DNA from: Microbacterium luteolum
GTDB taxonomy: Bacteria; Actinomycetota; Actinomycetes; Actinomycetales; Microbacteriaceae
Length of the DNA stretch: 64,000 nt
Assembly: GCF_039533965.1 (NCBI RefSeq)
Contig: NZ_BAAAUN010000001.1
Location: 3,786,448 to 3,850,447 of the forward strand
Direction of reading: 5' to 3'
Shown: piece after piece, positions 8,606 through 18,618 of the stretch
How the letters are laid out: the number at the start of each line of letters is the position of its first letter
How positions within the stretch are numbered: position 1 is the stretch's first letter
Translations under genes and position numbers: made by a program
The notes under the pieces: model-generated
Database searches by the model: none
Seen by the model: the letters and a program-made list of their open reading frames with translations, nothing else
Told to the model about the DNA's origin: nothing

Positions 8606-9513
8606 GAGATCTCCTTGGTCCGGTACTCGACGGAGTCGCCGGTGAGGGCGAGGTACGCGTCCTCCAGCGATCCGGTGGTCGGGGTGAGCTCGTGCAGCGG
8701 AATGCCACGCGCGGCGGCGAGGTCGCCGATCCGCGATGCGGGGAGCCCAACGATGTCGAGCAGGTCGGGAGCCGAGCTCACGATCTCGACGTCGGGTCCG
8801 CCCACGGCGGCTGCCAGGTCCGCAGCCCGCGGGGTGCGCACGCGCACGGTGTTGGTCGTCCACGCGCGGACGAGCTCGGCGAGCGGCGCATCGGCGAGGA
8901 CCTTGCCGCGGCCCATCACGATGACGTGGTCGGCGGTCTGTGCCATCTCGCTCATGAGGTGACTCGAGAGCAGGACGGTGCGTCCTTCCGAGGCGGCATG
9001 CCGGACGAACTGGCGCACCCAGCGGACGCCCTCGGGGTCGAGGCCGTTGACCGGCTCGTCGAGGATCAGCGTGTGCGGATCGCCGAGCAGAGCGGAGGCG
9101 ATGCCGAGGCGCTGGCCCATTCCGAGCGAGAACTTTCCGGCGCGCTTGCGGGCGACGGGGCCGATACCCGCGAGATCGATCACCTCGTCGACGCGGGATG
9201 CCGGGATGCCGTGCGTCGCCGCCATCGCGCGGAGGTGGTTGCGGGCGGTCCGGCCCGTGTGCACGGCCTTGGCGTCGAGCAGCACGCCGACCTCCGTGAG
9301 CGGTGCGCGGAGCTGACGGTATTCGCGCCCGGAGACGGCGGCACGGCCGGACGTCGGACGGTCGAGTCCGACGATCATCCGCATCGTGGTCGACTTGCCG
9401 GCGCCGTTGGGGCCGAGGAAGCCCGTGACGCTGCCCGGATGAATAGTGAACGACACGTCGTCGACGGCCGTCTTGTCTCCGAACCTCTTCGTGAGGCCTT
9501 CTGCTGTGATCAT
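8602..9513 (-). CDS. ABC transporter ATP-binding protein
   Basis: 303 residues from ATG 9513. Walker A GPNGAGKST (about 35-43), signature FSLGMGQRLGIA, Walker B LILDEPVNGLDPEG and the H-loop SSHLMSE are all present. The C-terminal 80 residues resemble the accessory domain of drug/lipid exporter ATPases. A GTG three codons upstream (9522) is possible, but a TAACGT -10 box at 9521-9526 lies 7 nt ahead of ATG 9513, matching the leaderless pattern elsewhere in the window, so the later start is preferred. It is first in the four-gene ABC/two-component operon. Confidence 0.92.
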   Translation of the reverse strand: MITAEGLTKRFGDKTAVDDVSFTIHPGSVTGFLGPNGAGKSTTMRMIVGLDRPTSGRAAVSGREYRQLRAPLTEVGVLLDAKAVHTGRTARNHLRAMAATHGIPASRVDEVIDLAGIGPVARKRAGKFSLGMGQRLGIASALLGDPHTLILDEPVNGLDPEGVRWVRQFVRHAASEGRTVLLSSHLMSEMAQTADHVIVMGRGKVLADAPLAELVRAWTTNTVRVRTPRAADLAAAVGGPDVEIVSSAPDLLDIVGLPASRIGDLAAARGIPLHELTPTTGSLEDAYLALTGDSVEYRTKEIS

Positions 9514-9621
9514 GCCGTCCACGTTACGGAGAGACCGGGGTGCTCCGCGTCCTCCCTCGGTACCGTTCCCTCGGCGCGCGCGTCATTCCCGTGACGGATG
9601 CCGGTGGCCCGGGGGCCGAGA

Positions 9622-10005
9622 TCAGTCGACCGGCCGTCCGAACGTCTGCGGGTCGACCGGGCGCTGCGCCCTCGGGAGCTTCTCGACGACGAGCAGGTAC
9701 GACTCGGTCACGAGCTCCGTGACGAGGCCCTCCTCGAGCGACGGGCCGGGGTTGAGCGTGATCCAGTGCTTCTTGTTCATGTGGTACCCCGGGACGATGT
9801 CGGCGAACGTCTCCCGGAGAGCCTCCGCGTCGTCGGGGTGCGACTTGAGCGTGACGCGCCCTGTGCCGTCCAGAGGCAGGAGCAGGAAGACGCGGCCCCG
9901 CACCTTGTACACGTCCCACTCCGGGCCGAACGGGTTCTCCCGCTCCGAGCCGGGCAGCTCATCCGCACGCGCGGCCGCGGCCGACGTGAGTTCACGCGCG
10001 TCCAC
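9622..10005 (-). CDS. MmcQ/YjbR family protein
   Basis: 127 residues, the usual length for the family, which adopts a CyaY-like fold and is often annotated as DNA-binding without proven function. Typical elements are FGPEWDVYKVRGRVFLLL, VTLKSHPDDAEALRE and the closing GYHMNKKHWITLNPG. It begins 3 bp after the stop of the HMCES/YedK gene, so the two are co-transcribed, which hints at a DNA-damage context (inference). Confidence 0.88.
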   Translation of the reverse strand: MDARELTSAAAARADELPGSERENPFGPEWDVYKVRGRVFLLLPLDGTGRVTLKSHPDDAEALRETFADIVPGYHMNKKHWITLNPGPSLEEGLVTELVTESYLLVVEKLPRAQRPVDPQTFGRPVD

Positions 10006-10008
10006 GGG

Positions 10009-10662
10009 TCAGAACAGCCGCTCGGCGCGCTTGTCGTCGCGGCGCGGCTTCACCTGCACGCGATCGTCGAGGTCGGCAGCCGCCAGCAGCGCCTCGTCGA
10101 CGACGTCGCGGCCGGTGTCTGCCGTCAGCCACTCTTCGGCGAACGACGTCGGAATGAGCACCGGCATCCGATCGTGCACGCCGGCGAGGTGTTCGGGCGC
10201 CGGTCGCATCACGATCGAGTAGCACGTGAACCATGCGCCGTCGGCGGTCTTGCCCCGCTGGGTCACCGCCGCCATCCCGAACAGGGCGCCGTCGTCCACG
10301 AGGAACTCGTGCCACTGCCGCGACGGCTTCTGCATCTCGTACCAGCTCGTCGCCGGGACGATCGCTCGGGACTTCGCCCCGCCGGGACGGTCCTGCAGAC
10401 GCTCCGAGCGCGTGTTGATCGATGGGAACTTCGCGGGTTCACCGTTCACCAGGAACCCCCACCAGGCCGGCTCCAGCGTCGGAGCGGTCTCGGGCTGCAC
10501 GACGATCGGATTGAGGTTGCGAAGATTCTTCCCGGTCGGACGCAGGGTCTCGCCCGCGTTCTCCTCCGCCCACACACGCAGCCCCTCCAGGACCGCGTCG
10601 TCTGCGGCAGCGAGGAGCTCCGCATCGGAGAACCGGGGATCGAGACCATAGCTCGCGCACAT
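10009..10662 (-). CDS. SOS response-associated protein, HMCES/YedK family
   Basis: 217 residues. The protein starts Met-Cys-Ala; after Met removal Cys2 is the nucleophile that crosslinks to abasic sites in single-stranded DNA, shielding them during replication. Other conserved family elements are AWWGFLVN, the NTRSERL segment with the key Asn, the ATSWYEM segment with the conserved Glu, and the HDRMPVLI segment with the catalytic His. The ATG at 10662 is preceded by TACGCT (10669-10674) 6 nt upstream, so the transcript is probably leaderless. Co-transcribed with the YjbR protein. Confidence 0.92.
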   Translation of the reverse strand: MCASYGLDPRFSDAELLAAADDAVLEGLRVWAEENAGETLRPTGKNLRNLNPIVVQPETAPTLEPAWWGFLVNGEPAKFPSINTRSERLQDRPGGAKSRAIVPATSWYEMQKPSRQWHEFLVDDGALFGMAAVTQRGKTADGAWFTCYSIVMRPAPEHLAGVHDRMPVLIPTSFAEEWLTADTGRDVVDEALLAAADLDDRVQVKPRRDDKRAERLF

Positions 10663-10735
10663 GCCGTCAGCGTAGCCGTGGCCTCCGACATCCGCCCGGC
10701 CCTCCGTTCCTCCGCTCCTCGGGTAGTGTCGACGG

Positions 10736-11674
10736 GTGCCCGATACCCGCCGGCTTCCTGTGCCCCTGGCCCTCGGCGGAGCGGCCGCCATCGGCGTGAT
10801 GACGGCGATCCAGGCCCGCATCAACGGCGTGCTCGGGGTGAAGGTCGACGACGGCGTCGTCGCCGGGTTCATCTCGTTCGCTGTCGGGCTCTTCGCGCTC
10901 CTGATCGTCATCCCGTGCATCCCCTCGGCGCGCCGCGGCGTGGTCCGCCTCATCGGCGGGATCCGGCAGCGGCGGATCCCGTTCTGGATGCTGCTCGGCG
11001 GCGCCTGCGGTGCCCTCACCGTGTCCACCCAGGGCCTGACGGCGGGAGTGCTGGGCGTCTCGCTGTTCACGGTCGGCGTCGTCGCCGGTCAGACGCTGAA
11101 CGGTCTGGTCCTCGACCGGATCGGCTTCGGCCCGGCCGGCGTGGTCGCCGTGACCCCTGGCCGCCTGGCCGGGGGAGCGCTCGCGCTCGCCGCAGTCGCC
11201 ATCTCCCTCTCCGGCGACGTCCTCGCCTCCGCCCCGCTGTGGATGCTGCTGCTGCCGTTCGCGACCGGGGTCGGCATCGCGTGGCAGGCGGCGACCAACG
11301 GACGGCTCGCGCAGCGGGTCGAGTCGCCCATCGCCGCGACGCTGATGAGCTTCATCGCCGGCACGATCGTGCTGGCGGGCGCCGCCGGCGTGAGCGTCGC
11401 CGTCCGCGGGATGCCCGACGCGCCGCCGGTAGAGCCGTGGCTGTACCTGGGCGGGTTCCTCGGCGCCGCGTACATCCTGCTCGGAGCATTCATCGTCGCG
11501 CACACGGGCGTGCTCCTGATGGGCCTGGGCTCCGTGCTCGGGCAGCTCGTGACCTCGGTCGTGATCGACCTCTTCTGGCCGACGGCAGCAGGTCCTGCGC
11601 TGTGGCAGATCGTCGCGATGGTGATCGTCGCCGTGGCATCCGTCGTCGTCGCGCGGATCAGGCCGCGGCGCTGA
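10736..11674 (+). CDS. DMT-family transporter (YdcZ/DUF606 type)
   Basis: 312 residues with about ten hydrophobic segments arranged as two five-helix repeats, each starting with the family pattern (GVMTAIQARINGVLG near the start; GIAWQAATNGRLAQR in the second half). Members are small-molecule exporters of the drug/metabolite transporter superfamily with unknown substrate. The start is GTG 10736, with TAGTGT (10724-10729) exactly 6 nt upstream, suggesting a leaderless mRNA. Confidence 0.88.
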   Translation: MPDTRRLPVPLALGGAAAIGVMTAIQARINGVLGVKVDDGVVAGFISFAVGLFALLIVIPCIPSARRGVVRLIGGIRQRRIPFWMLLGGACGALTVSTQGLTAGVLGVSLFTVGVVAGQTLNGLVLDRIGFGPAGVVAVTPGRLAGGALALAAVAISLSGDVLASAPLWMLLLPFATGVGIAWQAATNGRLAQRVESPIAATLMSFIAGTIVLAGAAGVSVAVRGMPDAPPVEPWLYLGGFLGAAYILLGAFIVAHTGVLLMGLGSVLGQLVTSVVIDLFWPTAAGPALWQIVAMVIVAVASVVVARIRPRR

Positions 11675-11677
11675 CGC

Positions 11678-12256
11678 CTACTTCTTCTTCTTCTTCGCCT
11701 TCGTCTCGACCTGCTCGGTCTTCGACGGCATGCGGGTCACGAGCTTGCGGGCGTCGACGGCCTTGCGCCTACCCGGCTTGCGTCGGGCGGGCTTCGCGCC
11801 GACGTACAGCCAACCGAGGAGCTCCTCGTTCGGGCCGAGGCCGTGCGCCTTGGCCACCGCCTTCGTCCGCGTGTAGTGCCCGGTGCGCCAGAGGACTCCC
11901 CATCCGGCCTCGTCGAGCAGCAGGCTCAGCATGTGGGCGACGCCCGAAGCAACGGCTTCCTGCTCCCAGCGCGGCACCTTGTCGCTCTTGCGGTAGCTGG
12001 CGACCACCGCGATGAGAAGAGGTGCGCGGAGCGGCTTCGCGGACGGGGACTTGTCGCCCTCCGCCTTCGCGATCGCCGCGCCCAGCACCTCGCGGTCGGC
12101 GCCCCGAAGCTCGATCAGACGCCAGGGACGCAGCGAGGAGTGGTCGGCGACGCGACCGGCGGCCGCGACGAAGGTCAGCAGCTGCTCGCGCGTCGGCGCG
12201 GTGTCATCGACCTTCGACCAGGACTGCCGGGAGCGGACGGCTTCGAGAGCGCTCAC
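11678..12256 (-). CDS. Nitroreductase family protein
   Basis: 192 residues from GTG 12256, overlapping the msrB stop by 4 bp. The segment RSRQSWSKVDDTAPT (near 9-22) and the SSLRPWRLIELRGA region are typical of FMN-dependent nitroreductases, and the central part (GVAHMLSLLLDEAGWGVLWRTG) is the conserved core helix and strand. The C-terminus ends in a Lys-rich tail (seven of the last eight residues are Lys) unlike canonical enzymes, which may bind nucleic acid or simply be disordered. It is co-transcribed with msrB, fitting a redox-repair role (inference). Confidence 0.85.
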   Translation of the reverse strand: MSALEAVRSRQSWSKVDDTAPTREQLLTFVAAAGRVADHSSLRPWRLIELRGADREVLGAAIAKAEGDKSPSAKPLRAPLLIAVVASYRKSDKVPRWEQEAVASGVAHMLSLLLDEAGWGVLWRTGHYTRTKAVAKAHGLGPNEELLGWLYVGAKPARRKPGRRKAVDARKLVTRMPSKTEQVETKAKKKKK

Positions 12257-12657
12257 GATTCGTCGGGAGTGAAGTTCATCGCGATCGAGTTCATGCAGTA
12301 GCGGTCGCCGGTCGGTGTGCCGAACCCGTCGGGGAAGACATGGCCGAGGTGGGAGCCGCAGTTCGCGCAGCGCACCTCGGTGCGCACCATGCCGAGGCTG
12401 GAGTCCTCGATGAGCTCGACCGCCTCCGGACGGATCGACTCGTAGAAGCTCGGCCAGCCGCACCCGGAATCGAACTTGGTGCCGCTCTTGAAGAGCTCTG
12501 CATCGCACGCTCCGCAGGTGTAGAGGCCCGAGCGCTTCTCGTCGAGCAGCTCGCCCGTCCATGCGCGTTCGGTCGCGGCCTGGCGCAGCACGGCGTACTG
12601 CTCATCGCCGAGCTCGCGGCGCCACTCGTCTTCGGTCTTGTCCACGCTGTACGACAT
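12253..12657 (-). CDS. msrB: Peptide-methionine (R)-S-oxide reductase MsrB
   Basis: 134 residues, full length. It reduces methionine-R-sulfoxide in proteins. The structural zinc ligands are two CxxC pairs (CGAC about 48-51, CANC about 97-100), the family signature GCGWPSFYE is present, and the catalytic Cys is in DRYCMNSIAMNF near the end. Start ATG 12657 has an AGGAGGAC site just upstream. It overlaps the nitroreductase gene downstream (GTGA). Confidence 0.96.
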   Translation of the reverse strand: MSYSVDKTEDEWRRELGDEQYAVLRQAATERAWTGELLDEKRSGLYTCGACDAELFKSGTKFDSGCGWPSFYESIRPEAVELIEDSSLGMVRTEVRCANCGSHLGHVFPDGFGTPTGDRYCMNSIAMNFTPDES

Positions 12658-12728
12658 CTGTCCTCCTGAGTCCCCTCCATTCTCCCTCCTGCGCCGGGGA
12701 CTCGGGTGCGCCGAGTCAGAATGGACGG

Positions 12729-13721
12729 ATGACGGATGCTGTCCAGCAGCGCTATGCGCGCTTCGCCCGGGACGAGGCGCCCGGTCGCAGCGCGCTCTAC
12801 GAGGAGTGGGCGACCGGTGTCGCGGACGACCGCGAGGTGCAGCGGATCCTCGCGCGCATCCCGGAGACCAGGCGGCAGCCGCCCCTGGTGTTCGCCGTGA
12901 CGCGGCTGCTCGGCGCCGATCTCGACGGCTACCCGGCGTGGCGGCGCTTCGTCCTGCGGCACGCCGACGAGGTCGTCGCCGAGTGCTCGACGCGACAGCT
13001 CCAGACCAACGAGCCCCTGCGGCTCGCCGCGCTGCTGCCGGTGCTGTCCGAGATCGAGGGGCCGGTCGCGATGCTCGAGATCGGTGCCTCCGCGGGGCTC
13101 TGCCTCTATCCGGACCGCTACTCCTATCGCTTCGTCGGCGAGGACGACCGGCTCCGTGCGGCCCTCGACCCCGACGATGGCCACTCGACCGTGATCCTGG
13201 AGAGCCGGGTGATCGGCTTCCTGCCACCGCTGCGGATGCCGGAGGTCGTGTGGCGGGCCGGCATCGACCTGGCGCCGCTGGATGCCGCGGATGAAAAGGA
13301 TCGGAGCTGGCTGCGGGCGCTGGTCTGGCCGGGGGAGAGCGGACGAGAGGAGCGGATCGACGCCGCGCTCGACATCGCGGCATCCGATCCTCCGCGGCTC
13401 GTGGCGGGAGATGCGCTGGTGTCGATCGACGCGCTCGCGGCGGAGGTCCCCGCCGACGCGACCCTCGTCATCACCACGCCCGGCGTCCTCGTGCACATCC
13501 CCCGAGCGGAGCGGAAGGCATTGGTCGAACGGATCTCCCGGCTGCAGGCGCGGTGGATCACCATCGATCCGCCCGGTCTGCTCGACGTGTGGGAACCTCC
13601 CGTCGATGCGGGTGCCTGGCCCGGGTTCGTCGTGGCGCTCGACGGTCGCGTCCGCGCGGCCGCGGATCCGCTCGGGCGCTGGTGGGAGTGGCGCGCCGCC
13701 GTCGCGGCGGATGCGTCCTAA
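12729..13721 (+). CDS. DUF2332 family protein
   Basis: 330 residues. It matches the actinobacterial DUF2332 family: N-terminal QRYARFARDEAPGRSALYEEW, central EIGASAGLCLYPDRYSY resembling a methyltransferase-type nucleotide loop, and a conserved LVITTPGVLVHI region. The fold is SAM-methyltransferase-like but no activity is established. The ATG at 12729 is preceded by CAGAAT at the right distance for a leaderless start; an upstream in-frame extension (12561) overlaps msrB on the other strand and is unlikely. Confidence 0.85.
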   Translation: MTDAVQQRYARFARDEAPGRSALYEEWATGVADDREVQRILARIPETRRQPPLVFAVTRLLGADLDGYPAWRRFVLRHADEVVAECSTRQLQTNEPLRLAALLPVLSEIEGPVAMLEIGASAGLCLYPDRYSYRFVGEDDRLRAALDPDDGHSTVILESRVIGFLPPLRMPEVVWRAGIDLAPLDAADEKDRSWLRALVWPGESGREERIDAALDIAASDPPRLVAGDALVSIDALAAEVPADATLVITTPGVLVHIPRAERKALVERISRLQARWITIDPPGLLDVWEPPVDAGAWPGFVVALDGRVRAAADPLGRWWEWRAAVAADAS

Positions 13722-13730
13722 CCTGGAGCC

Positions 13731-13988
13731 ATGCTCGGAGACCTCACGGAGCGCGATCGCGCGATCCTCGCCCTCGAGGCGTCGTGGCCGCGTCATGGCG
13801 GGGCGAAGGAAGAGGTGATCCGTGCCCAGCTCGGCATGAGCTCGGCGCGCTACTACCAGCTCCTGGGACGTCTGATCGAGTCGGACGTCGCTCTCGAGTA
13901 CGACCCGATGCTGGTGCGTCGGCTGCGAAGGATCCGCGACACCAGGGCCGCCAGGCGCACAGCGCGCATGCCGGGGTTCGTCGGCTGA
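13731..13988 (+). CDS. DUF3263 family small protein
   Basis: 85 residues, full length for this actinobacterial family. Predicted all-helical with a winged-helix-like core (LTERDRAILALEASWP, then KEEVIRAQLGMSSARYYQLLGRLI) and a basic tail, so DNA binding is plausible but unproven. The gene starts 9 bp after the DUF2332 stop; TAACCT (13719-13724, overlapping that stop codon) lies 6 nt ahead of the ATG, indicating its own leaderless transcript. Confidence 0.88.
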   Translation: MLGDLTERDRAILALEASWPRHGGAKEEVIRAQLGMSSARYYQLLGRLIESDVALEYDPMLVRRLRRIRDTRAARRTARMPGFVG

Positions 13989-14059
13989 TCCTGCCGGGCG
14001 GCGGGTCTCCGCCCGCGCCGCGTACCGGATTGACAGGAACCTGCCGCTAGCATCGAGGG

Positions 14060-14638
14060 GTGTCCAAGCCCAGCCGCGATCGCTTCGATGACGTCCCCCG
14101 CTCCTCCGGACGCGTAGGGGCGCACCGCGCCGAGACCCCCGGGATGAACGGCTGGGTCGTGCTGCTCTGGTCGTTCGTCGCCGCGCTGGTGCTGATCATT
14201 GCCGGCATCTTCGGCTCGCTGGTCGTCATGGGGCGCATCTCGCTGTTCCCCGAGACCGCGCCGAGCTCCGTCCCCACCCCCGAGGAGACCGGAGTCGTCG
14301 ACACCACCATCTCGGTGATGATCCTGAATGCGACGCCCGAAGAGGGCCTCGACACCCAGATGCGCGACCTGCTCATCAACAACGGCTGGCTCGCGGACAG
14401 CGTCTACGCGAGCGACAGCGCGAGCGAGGATTTCGAGACCACCACGGTCTATTACGTCGCTGACGAGGACGAGCTCGCGGCGATCGGTCTGGCGCGCGTG
14501 ATCGGCGGCGCCGAGGTCCAGCAGAGCGACTTCTATGCGGCGTTGAACGACACCGGCGCGAAGCAGATCACGGTCGTCATCGGTCTCGATCGGGCAACGA
14601 CCGTGCCCGAGACTCCCGCGGACACTCCTGCCTCCTGA
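14060..14638 (+). CDS. Membrane-anchored LytR_C domain protein
   Basis: 192 residues starting at GTG 14060 with TAGCAT 6 nt upstream (leaderless pattern). One membrane helix (about 30-55, WVVLLWSFVAALVLIIAGIF) is followed by an external LytR C-terminal-type domain (about 85-180: ISVMILNATPEEGLDTQMRDLL, then VYYVADEDELAAIGLARVIG). Such proteins accompany LytR-CpsA-Psr wall-polymer ligases but lack the catalytic domain. A DUF3263 gene followed by a LytR_C gene and groEL is a gene order I recall as common in Actinobacteria. Confidence 0.88.
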   Translation: MSKPSRDRFDDVPRSSGRVGAHRAETPGMNGWVVLLWSFVAALVLIIAGIFGSLVVMGRISLFPETAPSSVPTPEETGVVDTTISVMILNATPEEGLDTQMRDLLINNGWLADSVYASDSASEDFETTTVYYVADEDELAAIGLARVIGGAEVQQSDFYAALNDTGAKQITVVIGLDRATTVPETPADTPAS

Positions 14639-14665
14639 CATCGGGATGCGCGCCGCTTCGGGCGG

Positions 14666-14692
14666 CTTGCACTCGGTGGTGTCGAGTGCCAG
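14666..14692 (+). promoter_or_regulatory. Upstream, imperfect CIRCE operator
   Basis: Arms CTTGCACTC and GAGTGCCAG flank exactly 9 nt, each matching the CIRCE consensus (TTAGCACTC-N9-GAGTGCTAA) at 7 of 9 positions. It covers the -35 and spacer of the groL promoter and would bind HrcA. Confidence 0.8.
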
Positions 14693-14695
14693 AAT
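14667..14695 (+). promoter_or_regulatory. groL promoter
   Basis: TTGCAC (14667-14672), a 17-bp spacer and CAGAAT (14690-14695) fit a housekeeping promoter. The predicted start, near 14702, falls at the left arm of the second CIRCE, so HrcA would block both recognition and clearance. Confidence 0.6.
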
Positions 14696-14699
14696 GGCG

Positions 14700-14726
14700 T
14701 TAGCACTCTCTTACTCCGAGTGCTAA
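14700..14726 (+). promoter_or_regulatory. Perfect CIRCE operator of groL
   Basis: Perfect consensus TTAGCACTC-N9-GAGTGCTAA, in the groL 5' untranslated region 36 bp before the start codon. Its centre is 34 bp from that of the upstream copy, about three helical turns, so two HrcA dimers could sit on the same face. Confidence 0.95.
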
Positions 14727-16382
<1,656 letters not shown>

Positions 16383-16396
16383 TCCACCGCTGAACA

Positions 16397-16430
16397 CAGA
16401 AACGCCCCGACTTCGGTCGGGGCGTTTCTG
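16397..16430 (+). terminator. groL terminator
   Basis: A 15-bp perfect stem (CAGAAACGCCCCGAC) with a TTCG tetraloop, 15 bp after the groL stop. The A-rich and T-rich ends make it usable from both sides, including for the convergent WXG100 gene. Confidence 0.9.
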
Positions 16431-16459
16431 CGTTCTCGCTCCTCTGGTGAGGGCGCGCC

Positions 16460-16747
16460 TCAGCGGAACAGGCTCGCCGAGTACCGGTCGGCATCCGAGT
16501 ACTGCGCGGCGGCCGAACCGAGCGAGGTGCCGATCGAATCGAGCACCTGCTCCACGTGCAGCTGCGCGCCCTGCCACTGTTCGGCACAGATCTGGAACGC
16601 GTTCGAGGCATCGCCCATCCACGACGACTGCAGCTGCTGCAGCTGTGCCATGAGGGTGGTCGACTCGCTTCGAAGTCGCTCGATCGTGCCTCGGGTCGTG
16701 GCGTGCGCGGACTCGACGGCGTCGGTGTCGACGGTGAAGACAGACAT
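16460..16747 (-). CDS. WXG100 family (Esx-like) protein
   Basis: 95 residues, the standard WXG100 length. Two helices are separated by the signature turn (SSWMG at about 42-46, giving W-x-G), as in ESAT-6-like substrates of type VII secretion. No second esx gene, EccC ATPase or secretion component lies in the window, so the partner and secretion route are unknown. The protein contains one Cys (FQICAEQW). It is a single gene between the groL terminator and the two-component operon. Confidence 0.88.
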   Translation of the reverse strand: MSVFTVDTDAVESAHATTRGTIERLRSESTTLMAQLQQLQSSWMGDASNAFQICAEQWQGAQLHVEQVLDSIGTSLGSAAAQYSDADRYSASLFR

Positions 16748-16868
16748 GGGAACTCCTTCTCGTTGGGGTTCCGACGCTAGGCGCGCGCGTCAGGCGGCAT
16801 CCCGCCCGATCGCGACATCTGCCGACGGCTGTGCACAACCGCTCACGAGCGGGGGAGGTGCAGGGCTC

Positions 16869-18560
16869 TCACAGCTCCAGGCGGTCGAGGGGCTGGGTGT
16901 CCTCGAGCAGGTGCGCGGGCGTCGCGCGGGAGGGCGCCAGGGGCAGCGTGACGGTGAACGTGGCTCCGCCGCCAGGGGTCTCCGACACGGCGACCGAGCC
17001 GTGCAGAGCCTTCACGATGGAGGCGACGATCGCGAGCCCCAGTCCGGAGCCGCCGGTCTCCCTGGCGCGGGAGGTGTCGGCGCGCCAGAAGCGCTCGAAG
17101 ATCTGCTCGCGGATCTGCGGGGGAATGCCCTCGCCGTGATCGACGACCGCGATGCTCCCGGTGCCGCGCACCCGGTCGGAGTCGACGACGATCTCGATGG
17201 GTCCGTCTTCGGGGGAGAACCGGCGGGCGTTGCCGAGGAGGTTGGTGACGACCTGCCGCACCTTGTTCTCCTCGCCGAGGACGATGGGCGGCGTGCGCAC
17301 GGGGGTGTCCGCAACCTCCGTGAAGTCGATCGCGGGCAGCTGCTCCGGCTGTCGCGGGCGACGACGCAGGCGCGCCAGCGTGCCGCGGGAGAGACCGCGT
17401 GGCGTGTGCGGAGCCGCGGCCGGGGCGGGCACGGGGGCGATCCGCACGGTCGCCGTGTCCGTCACCTCCACGGTGCGGTCGATGACCGTCACGGTGCGCC
17501 CGGGCGCCGCGGCCCGCAGATCGAGTGCCGCGTCGCGGGCGATGGGGCGCAGGTCGAGGGGTTCGATCTCGGGTTCGCGTTCCTCATCGAGGCGGGCGAG
17601 TGCGAGGAGATCCTCCACGAGGACGCCCATCCGGATCGCTTCCTTTTCGATCCGCTCCATGGCGCGCGCCGTGTCCTCCTCGCCCTGGATGGCTCCCATC
17701 CGGTAGAGCTCCGCATAGCCGCGCACGCTCACGAGAGGAGTGCGCAGCTCGTGGCTGGCATCGCCGATGAACCGGCGCATGTGCTGAACCGTGCGGTCGC
17801 GCTGAGCGAGAGAACCGTCGACGCGATCCAGCATCGTGTTGATCGCGCTGTTCAGGCGGCCGACCTCGGTGGTCGGCTCGAGGTCGGTGAGGCGCTGCCG
17901 GAAGTCTCCGGCGGCGATCGACATGGCTGTGGCCTCGACCTGCCCGAGCCGGCGGAACGTGAGCGTGACGAGGCCGCGGGTGAGGAGGGCGGCGATGAGG
18001 ATCGTGATCAGCGCGATCGTGATGTAGATGCCGAAGTACTGGCTGAGGATGCGATCCACCTCGGCCAGAGGCATGGCGACGACCTGGATGCGCAGTTCAC
18101 CGCCGTCGCCGGGCACGGTGGCGACGGCAGCCCGGTACACGGACGCATCCGCACCAGGAAGATCGAAGGTCGTGTCCGCCTCCGACTGCGCCTTCGCGAG
18201 CGGATAGCTCTCCGGGAACACCGGCCCTCCGGAGGCTGATCCCTCGGTCGATGCCTGGAGGACGCCGCCCACATCGTAGATCGCGAAGGCGAAGTCACGC
18301 GGCTGCTGATCGCGAGGAGTGTAGACGGTGCCGCCTTCGACGGCGGTGGACTCGAAATAACGATCGGCGAGGTCGCTGGCGACCAGAGCGGGCAGTTGCG
18401 CATCGATGTTCGCGATGAGTGCGGTGCGCAGGATCGGGACCGTGCCGATTCCCGCGACGAGCAGACCGAGGGCGAGCACTGCGACCGTGACGCCGGTGAC
18501 CTTCGCCCTCAGGCTGGTCCGCCGCCACCAGCCGGTGACCGCATCGGGCTTGTGCGCCAT
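16869..18560 (-). CDS. HAMP-domain sensor histidine kinase
   Basis: 563 residues. Membrane helices at about 22-44 and 178-200 enclose a 130-residue extracytoplasmic domain. HAMP covers about 200-255, the phosphoacceptor is His270 (DASHELRTPLVSVRGYAEL), and the HATPase domain lies at about 430-545 (N box NLLGNARRFS, GEGIPPQIREQIFERFWR, GSGLGLAIV). An insertion of about 45 residues rich in Ala, Pro and Arg sits between the dimerisation and ATPase domains. It resembles the TcrY/PrrB branch of actinobacterial kinases. Its regulator is encoded 58 bp upstream. Trigger unknown. Confidence 0.93.
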   Translation of the reverse strand: MAHKPDAVTGWWRRTSLRAKVTGVTVAVLALGLLVAGIGTVPILRTALIANIDAQLPALVASDLADRYFESTAVEGGTVYTPRDQQPRDFAFAIYDVGGVLQASTEGSASGGPVFPESYPLAKAQSEADTTFDLPGADASVYRAAVATVPGDGGELRIQVVAMPLAEVDRILSQYFGIYITIALITILIAALLTRGLVTLTFRRLGQVEATAMSIAAGDFRQRLTDLEPTTEVGRLNSAINTMLDRVDGSLAQRDRTVQHMRRFIGDASHELRTPLVSVRGYAELYRMGAIQGEEDTARAMERIEKEAIRMGVLVEDLLALARLDEEREPEIEPLDLRPIARDAALDLRAAAPGRTVTVIDRTVEVTDTATVRIAPVPAPAAAPHTPRGLSRGTLARLRRRPRQPEQLPAIDFTEVADTPVRTPPIVLGEENKVRQVVTNLLGNARRFSPEDGPIEIVVDSDRVRGTGSIAVVDHGEGIPPQIREQIFERFWRADTSRARETGGSGLGLAIVASIVKALHGSVAVSETPGGGATFTVTLPLAPSRATPAHLLEDTQPLDRLEL

Positions 18561-18618
18561 GCGGTCCTCCCGTGTGCGGTATCTGCGCCGAAGAGCGGCG
18601 TCGAAGTTCGTGCAGTCG

